A stretch of DNA of 13,350 nucleotides, taken from the NCBI GenBank assembly GCA_946479075.1, contig CAMLDT010000090.1, positions 1 through 13,350 on the forward strand. Direction: 5' to 3'. The position numbers and the translations under genes are program-made. The stretch is from an uncultured Polaromonas sp. GTDB lineage: Bacteria; Pseudomonadota; Gammaproteobacteria; Burkholderiales; Burkholderiaceae. Each line of letters begins with the position of its first letter. The stretch's first letter is position 1. Under the pieces are notes generated by a model. That model made no database searches. It was not told the origin of the DNA and was given only the letters and a program-made list of their open reading frames with translations. This document shows, one piece after another, positions 1 through 6,491 of the stretch.

Positions 1-521
1 CCGAGAAATTCACCTACGGCTCGACCGGCACCGGCACCAGCCCGCACCTGGCGGTCGAGGAGTTTGCGCAGCGCGCCGGCATCAAGCTCACGCATGTGCC
101 CTTCAAGGGCAATGCCGACAACATGCAGGCCATCCTGGGCGGCCATGTGATGGCGGCCAGCGACGCCACCGGCTGGGGCCCGCACGTGGAATCCGGCAAG
201 CTGCGCCTGCTGGCCACCTATGGCAGCAAGCGCACCAAGCGCTGGCCGAATGTGCCGACGCTCAACGAGCTCGGCTACGACACCGTGTCGGACTCGCCTT
301 TCGGCGTGTGCGGCCCCAAGGGCATGGACCCCGCCGTGGTGGCCACCCTGCACGAGGCCTTCCGCCGCACGCTCAACGATCCGGCGGTGCTGGCCACCTT
401 CGACAAGTACGACCAGTCGGTGATTTACATGAACACCTCGCAATACACGCGTTTTGCCCGCGAAACCTTCATGGCCGAAAAAGCCACCATTGAACGCCTG
501 GGCATGAGCAACAAGACCTAG
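1..521 (+). CDS. Bug-family (TctC) tripartite tricarboxylate transporter substrate-binding protein, 3' part
   Basis: This is the C-terminal 172 residues of a periplasmic solute receptor; the reading frame is open from position 3 and the start lies outside the window. The visible part begins with a YGSTGTGTSPHLAVE segment and continues with THVPFKGNADNMQAILGGHV, which matches the ligand-pocket region of Bug proteins (the GxGS/T..H and VPYKG blocks). It ends with the usual GPKGMDP...LHEAFRRTL domain-2 helix. Full Bug proteins are about 320 residues, so roughly 150 residues including the signal peptide are missing. The family binds small carboxylates and is very expanded in Burkholderiales, often as orphan receptors without TctA/TctB. 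The ligand cannot be told from this fragment. It is followed by a strong terminator, so it ends its transcription unit. Confidence 0.93.
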   Translation, partial: EKFTYGSTGTGTSPHLAVEEFAQRAGIKLTHVPFKGNADNMQAILGGHVMAASDATGWGPHVESGKLRLLATYGSKRTKRWPNVPTLNELGYDTVSDSPFGVCGPKGMDPAVVATLHEAFRRTLNDPAVLATFDKYDQSVIYMNTSQYTRFARETFMAEKATIERLGMSNKT

Positions 522-553
522 GCCCCCGCGCATCAAACGGTGCGCCGCCCAAT

Positions 554-570
554 CAGCAGGCAATCTGCTG
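554..570 (+). other. Small hairpin preceding the terminator
   Basis: CAGCAG, a 5-base loop and CTGCTG form a 6-bp stem directly upstream of the main terminator hairpin. It may protect the 3' end of the Bug-receptor mRNA or be part of a two-hairpin terminator. It has no T-run of its own. Confidence 0.4.
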
Positions 571-571
571 C

Positions 572-605
572 AAGCCACGACAGGCGAGCCTCTCGTGGCT
601 TTTTC
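572..605 (+). terminator. Rho-independent terminator after the Bug receptor gene
   Basis: The stem AGCCACGA / TCGTGGCT (573-580 with 593-600, extendable by an A-T pair) encloses a loop that can pair further as AGG/CCT. It is followed at once by TTTTTC. It lies about 50 bases after the stop at 519-521, which is the position and orientation expected for an intrinsic terminator of the plus-strand gene. Confidence 0.85.
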
Positions 606-611
606 ACGGGT

Positions 612-620
612 TTATCCACA
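612..620 (+). promoter_or_regulatory. DnaA-box-like 9-mer TTATCCACA
   Basis: A perfect match to the bacterial DnaA-box consensus TTATNCACA lies between the terminator and the DsbG-like gene. It is followed after a few bases by a weaker lookalike, ACCCACAGA. A single 9-mer can occur by chance and this is not an origin: there is no box cluster, AT-rich unwinding element or dnaA/dnaN gene. It could be a DnaA-titration or regulatory site. Confidence 0.3.
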
Positions 621-715
621 GGGTCACCCACAGAAAACGGGGGCAAATACCGGGCTCGCCGGGGCCGGCTGGCGTGCTGCGCTATGCTTGCGGCCTTCTA
701 ACGCAGGTGCGACCC

Positions 716-1312
716 ATGACCCGATTTTTCCCCGGCCTTCTCTCTGCCACCCTGATTGCCGCCGGCTGCTTGCTGGCGGGTTGCCAGGACGCCGCCGACA
801 CCGGCAAACCCGCCGCCGCGGCCGCGCCGGCTGCCGTGTCGGTGGCGGCCGTCGCTGCCGAAGCCAAAGGCTTCAGCGTCGGCTCGGCCGTCAGTGCACG
901 CACGGTTTATGTCTTTTTTGACGCGCAGTGCCCGCACTGCACCGCCCTGTGGGAAGCGGCCAAACCGCTGAAACCGCAAGCGCGTTTTGTCTGGATTCCG
1001 GTGGGCATCCTCAACGCGTCGAGCACGGCCCAGGGCGCCAGCCTGCTGGCGGCCAAGGACCCGGTCGCCGCCATGAACGAACATGAAACCTCGATGGCGG
1101 CCGGCGCCGGTGGCATCAGCGCCGCCAGCGACATCGATGCGCAAAAGGCCGACGTGGCCAAAAACACCGAATTGCTGACCCGCCTCGGCTTCGGCTCGAT
1201 CCCGACCATCATCGGCAACCATGCCGAGACCGGCGCCCTGGTCACGCAGGAAGGTGCGCTGCCGACCGCGGCGCTGGCGGCCCTGCTTGGCTTGCAGCCT
1301 CCCTCGCCCTGA
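716..1312 (+). CDS. DsbG/DsbC-like thiol:disulfide interchange lipoprotein
   Basis: A 198-residue thioredoxin-fold protein probably attached to a membrane on the periplasmic side. The ATG at 716 was chosen because it gives a lipoprotein signal peptide with lipobox LAGC (Cys23). An in-frame ATG at 674 would add residues that spoil this. A weak AGG Shine-Dalgarno sits 8 bases upstream. An Ala-rich linker (about 30-55) leads to the catalytic domain with the redox motif CPHC (Cys72-Cys75) in FFDAQCPHC. An SIPT cis-proline loop follows (Pro163), then a short C-terminal helix. The motif and the PVGILNASS segment resemble the catalytic domain of DsbG/DsbC, which reduce or isomerise disulfides. The N-terminal dimerisation domain of those enzymes is absent or very short, so this is a minimal, perhaps monomeric, relative. 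It stands alone, convergent with serA. Confidence 0.82.
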   Translation: MTRFFPGLLSATLIAAGCLLAGCQDAADTGKPAAAAAPAAVSVAAVAAEAKGFSVGSAVSARTVYVFFDAQCPHCTALWEAAKPLKPQARFVWIPVGILNASSTAQGASLLAAKDPVAAMNEHETSMAAGAGGISAASDIDAQKADVAKNTELLTRLGFGSIPTIIGNHAETGALVTQEGALPTAALAALLGLQPPSP

Positions 1313-1339
1313 GCGGTCGGGGCCGTTGCGAAGTTTCAA

Positions 1340-1396
1340 GCAAAAAGTGCCTCCAGCTCTTGACTGACGGGCGCAAGCAGCTCCTGATTTAATAGC
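1340..1396 (-). repeat. Dispersed intergenic repeat, copy 1
   Basis: Read on the minus strand this has GCTATTAAATCAGG, the block AGCTGCTTGCGC, 11 variable bases, GAGCTGGAGGC and a T-rich tail. It has the same layout as three other copies in the window and aligns without gaps over 57 bases to the copy at 12878-12934. It fills the gap between the convergent DsbG-like and serA genes. It may act in mRNA 3' ends, but it has no clear intrinsic-terminator structure. Confidence 0.75.
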
Positions 1397-1434
1397 AGCT
1401 CAATAACCAAGCGATCACCCATCGAGCGCGCCGC

Positions 1435-2664
1435 TCAGAACAACACGCGGCTGCGGATGGTGCCGGTCACCTCGGCGAGCCTGGTCAGCGCCAGCTCGGA
1501 ATGCACCGCGTCAATGTCGATCACCACATAACCGATGGCCTCGTTGGTCTGCAGGAACTGCGAGGCGATGTTGATGCCGCTGGCGGCGAAGACCTGGTTG
1601 ATCTCGGCCAGCACGCCGGGCACGTTGCGGTGAATGTGCAGCAGCCGGTGTTTGCCGGGGTGGGCCGGCAGCGCCACTTCAGGGAAGTTCACCGACGAGG
1701 TCGAGGTGCCGTTGTCGCTGTACTTGACGAGTTTTTCGGCGACCTCGATGCCGATATTGGCCTGCGCCTCCATCGTCGAGCCGCCCACGTGCGGCGTCAG
1801 GATGACGTTGTCCAGTCCGCGCAGCGGCGACTCGAACACGTCCTTGTTGCTTTTGGGCTCGACCGGAAACACGTCAATCGCCGCGCCCAGCAGTTGTTTG
1901 CTGCGCAGGGCCTCAGCCAGCGGCTCAATCTCGACGACGGTGCCGCGCGAGGCGTTGATGAACACCGCGCCAGGCTTGATGGCGGCGATTTCAGCGGCGC
2001 CAATCATCCATTGTGTGGCGGCGGTTTCGGGCACATGCAGGGTCACGATATCGGATTGGCCCAAGAGGTCGTGCAGCTTGCCAACCTGGCGCGCGTTGCC
2101 CAGCGGCAGCTTGGTCACCACGTCAAAAAACACCACCTGCATGCCCAGGCTTTCAGCCAGCACCGACAGCTGCGTGCCGATGGAGCCGTAACCGACGATG
2201 CCCAGGGTCTTGCCGCGGATCTCGAAAGCGTTGTCGGCCGACTTGAGCCAGCCGCCGCGGTGCGCCGCAGCGCTTTTTTCGGGCACGCCGCGCAGCAGCA
2301 AAATCGCCTCGGCCAGCACCAGTTCGGCCACCGAACGTGTGTTGGAAAACGGCGCGTTGAACACCGCGATGCCGCGCTCACGCGCCGCGTTCAGGTCCAC
2401 CTGGTTGGTGCCAATGCAAAAGCAGCCCACCGCGGCCAGCTTGCGGGCGTGGGCCAACACCTCGGCGGTGAGCTGGGTGCGCGAGCGGATGCCGACAAAA
2501 TGCGCGTCGGCAATTTTGGCCTTCAGTTCATCGCCTTCCAGCGCGCCGGGCAGGCTTTCGATCTGCGTGTAGCCCGCATCGCGCAACACCTGGATGGCAG
2601 AAGGATGGATGCCTTCGAGCAGCAGGAATTTGAGTTTGTTTTTATCGAGCGAGGGTTTGGTCAT
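1435..2664 (-). CDS. serA: D-3-phosphoglycerate dehydrogenase
   Basis: First enzyme of serine biosynthesis: NAD-dependent oxidation of 3-phosphoglycerate to 3-phosphohydroxypyruvate in the cytoplasm. The protein has 409 residues and aligns end to end with E. coli SerA from MTKPSLDKNKLKFLLLEG onward. The substrate/catalytic domain contains CFCIGTNQVDL (81-91) and NAPFSNTRSVAEL. The Rossmann motif is GYGSIG (158-163). Catalytic residues are Arg240 (ASRGTVV), Glu269 (PVEP) and His292 (PHVGGST). A C-terminal ACT domain (about 340-409, HIHRNVPGVLAEIN) suggests serine feedback control. I chose the ATG at 2664 because it gives E. coli-like length and numbering. An in-frame ATG at 2697 would add 11 residues with no homology. 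Neither start has a strong Shine-Dalgarno. It lies 87 bases downstream of the DMT transporter gene on the same strand. Confidence 0.96.
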   Translation of the reverse strand: MTKPSLDKNKLKFLLLEGIHPSAIQVLRDAGYTQIESLPGALEGDELKAKIADAHFVGIRSRTQLTAEVLAHARKLAAVGCFCIGTNQVDLNAARERGIAVFNAPFSNTRSVAELVLAEAILLLRGVPEKSAAAHRGGWLKSADNAFEIRGKTLGIVGYGSIGTQLSVLAESLGMQVVFFDVVTKLPLGNARQVGKLHDLLGQSDIVTLHVPETAATQWMIGAAEIAAIKPGAVFINASRGTVVEIEPLAEALRSKQLLGAAIDVFPVEPKSNKDVFESPLRGLDNVILTPHVGGSTMEAQANIGIEVAEKLVKYSDNGTSTSSVNFPEVALPAHPGKHRLLHIHRNVPGVLAEINQVFAASGINIASQFLQTNEAIGYVVIDIDAVHSELALTRLAEVTGTIRSRVLF

Positions 2665-2720
2665 GACAGGCAGGTGAACCGGCAAATGAGGGAACATCCA
2701 GTATGGACGAATCGCCTTGC

Positions 2721-2741
2721 CCTGACCGGCGCAAGGTCAGG
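2721..2741. other. 7-bp inverted repeat in the serA upstream region
   Basis: CCTGACC and GGTCAGG are separated by 7 bases, between the DMT stop codon and the serA start. No T-run follows on the minus strand, so it is not a standard intrinsic terminator. It could be a regulator-binding site or a leader hairpin for serA. Confidence 0.35.
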
Positions 2742-2751
2742 CCCGTATCTG

Positions 2752-3702
2752 CTAGTCCACCGGCGTGGGCGCAGCACGCGCCAGCACCTGCCGTGAGCCG
2801 GTGAACTGCGCCAGCGCGACACCGACGAGCGTCAGCGCCGCGCCGGCCAGTTTGATCCCGGTGTACTGTTCACCGGCAAACAGCCAGGCCACCAGTCCGG
2901 CCACCGGCGGCATCAGATACATCAGCGGTGCCGTGCGTGCCACGCCGCGCACGGCGTTGACCCAGCCCCAGACCAGCCAGCCCAGAAACGCCGACACCGT
3001 GACCGACCACACCAGCGCCAGCCAGACCAGCGCCGAGGCCTGGCCCCAGGGGGCAGCCAGCCCCGCAGGCAATGAAAACAGCAGCACCGGCACGCTGCCC
3101 AGCAAGGTGGCGTAGGCCATGGTCAGCACGCCGCCGTGGCGCTCGATCAGCGGCTTGGCCGCCACCGTGTAGTAAGAAAAAAAGCTCGCGGCGACCAGCA
3201 AAAAGAGATCACCGCCGGTGGCCAGCCACTGGCCGCCCAGCAGCTTGTCGGACAGGAAGATCAGCACGCCAGCAAAGGCCACGGCCACGCCGGCGATCTG
3301 GGCCTTGTGCAAGGGCTCCAGCCCCAACAGACGCAGGATCAGCAAGGTGAAGATCGGGCCGCAGGCCAGGATCAGCGAGCTGGAAAACGCGGTGGACCAG
3401 TGAATGCCGTAGGTGACCATGCCGACGTGCAGAAAGTGTCCGGCCACCCCGAGGCGCGCCAGTTCCCAGAACTCGCGCCGCGACAGGCCGGGAAAGTGCC
3501 TGCCATAGCGCCACAGCAGCAGCGCCAGCGCGCAGGCCGGCATGATGAGGTAACGCGCAAACAGAAAGCCACCGGGTCCCACCACGTTGAAGACAAACTT
3601 CTGCAGGGAAAAGTTGACGCCCCAGATCACCACCAGCCCCAGCGCCACCCACAGCGCCACCGTGGCACGCCGGCGCGCCGCGCCTTGCAGTTCAATACTC
3701 AT
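2752..3702 (-). CDS. EamA/DMT-family transporter (RhaT/YdcZ superfamily)
   Basis: A 316-residue inner-membrane protein with about ten hydrophobic segments in two EamA repeats (roughly 18-150 and 163-300). It begins ALGLVVIWGVNFSLQKFVF, the typical first helix of these drug/metabolite exporters. The second repeat ends with APLMYLMPPVAGLVAWLFAGE, the usual conserved stretch before the last helices. Family members export amino acids, metabolites or other small molecules; the substrate cannot be assigned. I chose the ATG at 3702 because a GAGGA Shine-Dalgarno lies about 9 bases upstream. The in-frame ATG at 3756 would start inside a dispersed repeat and add 18 residues that are only translated repeat. 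It is divergent from the Mrr-like gene and upstream of serA on the same strand. Confidence 0.92.
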   Translation of the reverse strand: MSIELQGAARRRATVALWVALGLVVIWGVNFSLQKFVFNVVGPGGFLFARYLIMPACALALLLWRYGRHFPGLSRREFWELARLGVAGHFLHVGMVTYGIHWSTAFSSSLILACGPIFTLLILRLLGLEPLHKAQIAGVAVAFAGVLIFLSDKLLGGQWLATGGDLFLLVAASFFSYYTVAAKPLIERHGGVLTMAYATLLGSVPVLLFSLPAGLAAPWGQASALVWLALVWSVTVSAFLGWLVWGWVNAVRGVARTAPLMYLMPPVAGLVAWLFAGEQYTGIKLAGAALTLVGVALAQFTGSRQVLARAAPTPVD

Positions 3703-3725
3703 CGCCCGGCCGTCCTCGGAGTTCT

Positions 3726-3784
3726 TTATAAAAATGGCCTGCAGCCCAATGGACATGGGCGCAAGCAGCTATCATTTTTGAAGC
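3726..3784 (-). repeat. Dispersed intergenic repeat, copy 2
   Basis: On the minus strand: TTCAAAAATGAT, AGCTGCTTGCGC (3770-3759), 11 variable bases, GGGCTGCAGGC (3747-3737), then CATTTTTATAAA. It shares the ATTTT...TATAAA tail with the copy at 4465-4526. It sits in the divergent gap between the DMT and Mrr-like genes and contains the false upstream DMT start at 3756. Confidence 0.75.
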
Positions 3785-3856
3785 ATACCAGCTTGCGGCA
3801 GGCGCTGCAGGAGACCCCATGGCAGGGCGTGATACAAACAGCGCTGCTTTTTAGAA

Positions 3857-4459
3857 ATGAGGGTTCCCTTGAAATTCAAAATGGCCGAAAGGTCGCTGTT
3901 CGCCATCCTGCTGCGCTCCCCCTGGTGGATCAGCCTGTTGATTGCCATCGTCATCGGGCTGGCCTCCAAGGCCCTGCTGCCGCCGCACTACGTCCCTTTT
4001 GGCGCCATGGGCGGTTTTCCGTTTGTGGTGATTGCCGCGATCACGCTGTGGCGCCAGTTGCGCGCGCCCAGCACCGCGCATGTCGAAGCCACCCTGGCGC
4101 AGATCAACGCCATGCCCTGGCGCGAGTTTTCGGCGGCCCTGGAGCACGCCCTCATGCGTGAAGGTTTCGAGGTCAAGCGCCTGGACCTGCCTGCGGCCGA
4201 CTTCGAGCTGCACAAGGGCGGCCGCACCGTGCTGCTCAGCGGCAAGCGCTGGAAAGCCGCACGCACGGGACTGGAAGTGTTCCAGGGGCTGGAGGCGGCC
4301 CGCAGCGCGCGCGATGCCAGCAGCTGCATTTGCGTGACGACGGGCGACATCACCGACAAGGCTGTGGCGTTTGCCGCCGAACACCAGATCCGCGTGATCC
4401 AGGGGACCGAGCTGGCCCAGTTGCTGCGGCCGGTGCTGGTCCACAAACCGGCTGCCTGA
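3857..4459 (+). CDS. Membrane-anchored Mrr-like restriction-endonuclease-fold protein
   Basis: About 200 residues. Two transmembrane helices at the N-terminus (about 23-41 and 47-66, with a short PPHYVPFG turn) are followed by a cytoplasmic domain. PWREFSAALEHALMREGFEV resembles the helix that opens Mrr_cat/RecB-like nuclease domains. ADFELHKGGRTVLLSGKRWKA then matches the D...(Q/E)xK region: Asp115 and Lys130 are present, but the usual Gln/Glu is Ser128, so nuclease activity is doubtful. The end (CICVTTGDITDKAVAFAAEHQIRVIQGTELAQLL) fits the conserved tail of Mrr domains. Mrr itself cuts modified DNA; the role of this small membrane version is unknown. The start is uncertain: ATG 3857 has little Shine-Dalgarno, while TTG 3869 has GAGGG 6 bases upstream and ATG 3881 is also in frame. 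No methyltransferase or other restriction gene is adjacent. Confidence 0.8.
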   Translation: MRVPLKFKMAERSLFAILLRSPWWISLLIAIVIGLASKALLPPHYVPFGAMGGFPFVVIAAITLWRQLRAPSTAHVEATLAQINAMPWREFSAALEHALMREGFEVKRLDLPAADFELHKGGRTVLLSGKRWKAARTGLEVFQGLEAARSARDASSCICVTTGDITDKAVAFAAEHQIRVIQGTELAQLLRPVLVHKPAA

Positions 4460-4464
4460 TGCTC

Positions 4465-4526
4465 CGTTTTTGATAGCTGTCCGCGCTTGCGGGACAGGGG
4501 CTGGAGGCCGATTTTCCTTATAAAAC
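4465..4526 (+). repeat. Dispersed intergenic repeat, copy 3
   Basis: Plus-strand layout: CGTTTTTGAT, AGCTGTCCGCGC (4475-4486), 11 bases, GGGCTGGAGGC (4498-4508), then CGATTTTCCTTATAAAA. The inner TGTCC / GGACA (4479-4483 with 4492-4496) can form a hairpin. It fills the space between the convergent Mrr-like and MFS genes, starting 6 bases after the Mrr-like stop. Confidence 0.75.
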
Positions 4527-4542
4527 CGGGGCAGGCCGCGGT

Positions 4543-5814
4543 TCAGGCCGGTTTCACCAGCCGGCCAGCCACCGGATACAGACTGACCATCCACAGGTAC
4601 ATCAGCGCACCGGCCACCAGCGTGGCGGCGGCAATTTCAAGCGACAGGGTAAAGCCCTCCCCGACGCTGCGGCTGTGGCGCAGCAACAGTGCCACCAGCG
4701 GCGGGCCGGCGATCTGGCCAATGCCGTAAACCGCCGTGAGCAGCCCCATGTAACTCGCCGCGGCGGCCGGGCGCAGGCGCCGCACCTCCTGCATGGCAAA
4801 AAAGGTGATGGCCGTGAAAGGAATGCCCAGCAGCAGGCTGCCGATGGCAAAACCCGCCAGATTCGGGCTGAACACGCTGGCGGCAATCCCGAGCGCTTGC
4901 ACAAAATAACAGCCGGCCAGCAGGTGGCGGTAATCGCCGGTGGCCGGAATGCGGGTGGCCAGCAAGGCGCCGGTGATCACGCCCAGGCCGAAGATGGGCC
5001 AGAAGAAATCGATCCACACCGACCCCGGCATCGCTTCGCGCGCGATCACCGGCAGAAACGTCGCGGTGATGATGTAGCCAAAACCCGCAAGACCATAGGC
5101 CAGCGCCAGCAACAGCATCTGCCTGCGCCCCGCCGGTGCTTCGCTGCGCGGCGCGGCGGCTGGCGCCGATGCAGTGGCGCCCGCCGGCGCGCTGTCGCTG
5201 AAGGTGCGCCAGACATAGGCCGTGAGGATCGCGGCGAGCGCACCGAAAATCAGCCAGCCCGCCGCCGCCCGCCAGTGCAGCGCGACCATGCCGCTGGCAA
5301 ACAGGCCGCTGAGCGCAATGCCGGCACCGGGGCCCGCGTAAATCACGCCACCCATCATGGGCGCGTTGCGCCTGGCCAGCTGGGCCAGGCACCAGCCCGA
5401 GGTATAGACAAACACCAGCGCACTGGCCACGCCCGCGGCAAAGCGCAGCAAGGGCCAGGCCAGCGGCACTTGCAGCGCCATGCCCAGGGTGAGCACGGTG
5501 GTGGCCACCAGGCCGGTGCGCACCCAGGTGGGCGCGCTGACCAGAGGCAGGAAGCTGAAACGCTTCCAGATCCAGGGCAGAAAGGTGCACAACAAGGCAC
5601 CGACCAGGTAGCCCGAATAATTCGCGCTCGCCAGCCAGCTGGCGGTGGGCAGATCCACCACGCCGTCGCTGAGCATCATGGGCAGCAGCGGTGTGAAGGC
5701 AAAACGGCCAATGCCCATGGCGATGGCCAGCGACAGCAGGCCGGCGATGGCAATGGTCCAGCGACCGGGCTCGGAAGCAGAATCGGAGGCAGAAGGTGAA
5801 CTGGACGGGCTCAA
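4543..5814 (-). CDS. YbfB/YjiJ-family MFS transporter
   Basis: A 423-residue inner-membrane protein with about twelve hydrophobic segments. The first helix ends in the GIGRFAFTPLLPMM block (34-47) that marks the YbfB/YjiJ (MFS_4) group, with ASANYSGYLVGAL following as helix 2. The family is poorly characterised; the substrate is unknown and could be any small molecule. The start is a TTG at 5814 with GGGAG about 8 bases upstream. The next in-frame ATG would remove the first helix, so TTG is strongly favoured. TTG overlaps the stop of the upstream lipoprotein gene as TTGA, which implies translational coupling. It is the last gene of a five-gene minus-strand unit and ends convergent to the Mrr-like gene. 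Confidence 0.9.
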   Translation of the reverse strand: MSPSSSPSASDSASEPGRWTIAIAGLLSLAIAMGIGRFAFTPLLPMMLSDGVVDLPTASWLASANYSGYLVGALLCTFLPWIWKRFSFLPLVSAPTWVRTGLVATTVLTLGMALQVPLAWPLLRFAAGVASALVFVYTSGWCLAQLARRNAPMMGGVIYAGPGAGIALSGLFASGMVALHWRAAAGWLIFGALAAILTAYVWRTFSDSAPAGATASAPAAAPRSEAPAGRRQMLLLALAYGLAGFGYIITATFLPVIAREAMPGSVWIDFFWPIFGLGVITGALLATRIPATGDYRHLLAGCYFVQALGIAASVFSPNLAGFAIGSLLLGIPFTAITFFAMQEVRRLRPAAAASYMGLLTAVYGIGQIAGPPLVALLLRHSRSVGEGFTLSLEIAAATLVAGALMYLWMVSLYPVAGRLVKPA

Positions 5815-6491
5815 GGTTGCGCTCCCGCAGTGCCCGCCTTGGGCGGCTCCACCAGCGCCATGCGGCGGCGCAGGCGTGCGGCCTCCTGCGCATCACCGGC
5901 CTTGTCGGCCAGTTGCGCCTGCACACCCAGCCACGCCAGCAGGGGCCGGCGCCAGCCCTGGCTGGACGCGGTGTCCACCGCCTGCTGCAGCACTGCCGGG
6001 CTGGCCTGCCCCCGCTGAAACAGCACGGCCGCCGCCACCAGTTGCGACAGCGGATCGGCCATCCCCTTGACCGCGGCGGCATCACCGCCGGCCGCTGCGC
6101 GCTGGCTGGCGGGCAGCAAAGCCAGGTCCTGCGGCTGCAGCCGCCCCGCCAGGTAATCGGCATAGGCGCGTTCGGCCGCCGGCGCATCGGCGCGCAGGCG
6201 CTCGAAAGCGGCGCAAGGCTCCAGCACCAGGCTGGCGGTGCGGCTGGCGCAGCGCAGCAATTCCATGCGGGCGATCAGGTCCACGCGGCCGGTGCTGGCC
6301 ACTTCGCTGCGTGCGCGTGAAAACTCCACCGCTTCCACGCGCGTATCGCCCTCCATCCAGGCGCTGACGGCACGTTCGCTGGCGGTTTTGGCTTCAAGCT
6401 GCCAGTCGGCAGGTTGGGGGCCGCTGCTGCAGGCGGCCAGCACGAGCACCAGCAAGCCTGCCGGAAGCAGCGTTTTGACAGAAACATTCAT
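5811..6491 (-). CDS. Uncharacterised lipoprotein of the MCE gene cluster
   Basis: 226 residues. The ATG at 6491 gives a clean lipoprotein signal peptide, MNVSVKTLLPAGLLVLVLAAC, with lipobox LAAC (Cys21). An upstream in-frame ATG at 6527 lies inside the MCE gene and would spoil it. The mature part is Ala-, Arg- and Leu-rich and looks all-helical, with TPR/Sel1-like repeated short helices (for example PAVLQQAVDTASSQGWRRPLLAWLGVQAQLADKAGDAQEAARL). It does not look like the usual ABC_trans_aux/PqiC lipoprotein of MCE systems, although the position is the same. The start overlaps the MCE stop as ATGA, and its own stop overlaps the MFS start, so it is coupled on both sides. The likely role is a periplasmic, perhaps outer-membrane-anchored, partner of the MCE protein; this is inferred from position only. 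Confidence 0.82.
   Translation of the reverse strand: MNVSVKTLLPAGLLVLVLAACSSGPQPADWQLEAKTASERAVSAWMEGDTRVEAVEFSRARSEVASTGRVDLIARMELLRCASRTASLVLEPCAAFERLRADAPAAERAYADYLAGRLQPQDLALLPASQRAAAGGDAAAVKGMADPLSQLVAAAVLFQRGQASPAVLQQAVDTASSQGWRRPLLAWLGVQAQLADKAGDAQEAARLRRRMALVEPPKAGTAGAQP

Noticed and set aside
554..605. Tandem hairpins considered as a CRISPR or integron-like array
   Set aside because: There are only two unrelated hairpins with no repeated unit or spacer; the second is an ordinary intrinsic terminator.
1501..2796. Long plus-strand open frame of 431 codons opposite serA
   Set aside because: It is antisense to a gene with clear SerA catalytic residues; the translation is Arg/His/Gln-rich with no motifs, which is typical of a shadow in GC-rich DNA.
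3136..4161. Plus-strand open frame of 341 codons opposite the DMT transporter and running into the Mrr-like gene
   Set aside because: It is Gln/Arg/His-rich antisense sequence, out of frame with the real Mrr-like gene on the same strand.
4637..6187. Minus-strand open frame of 516 codons spanning the MFS and lipoprotein genes
   Set aside because: It is out of frame with two well-supported genes, is Arg/Pro/Cys-rich and has no domains. It reflects GC-rich codon bias.
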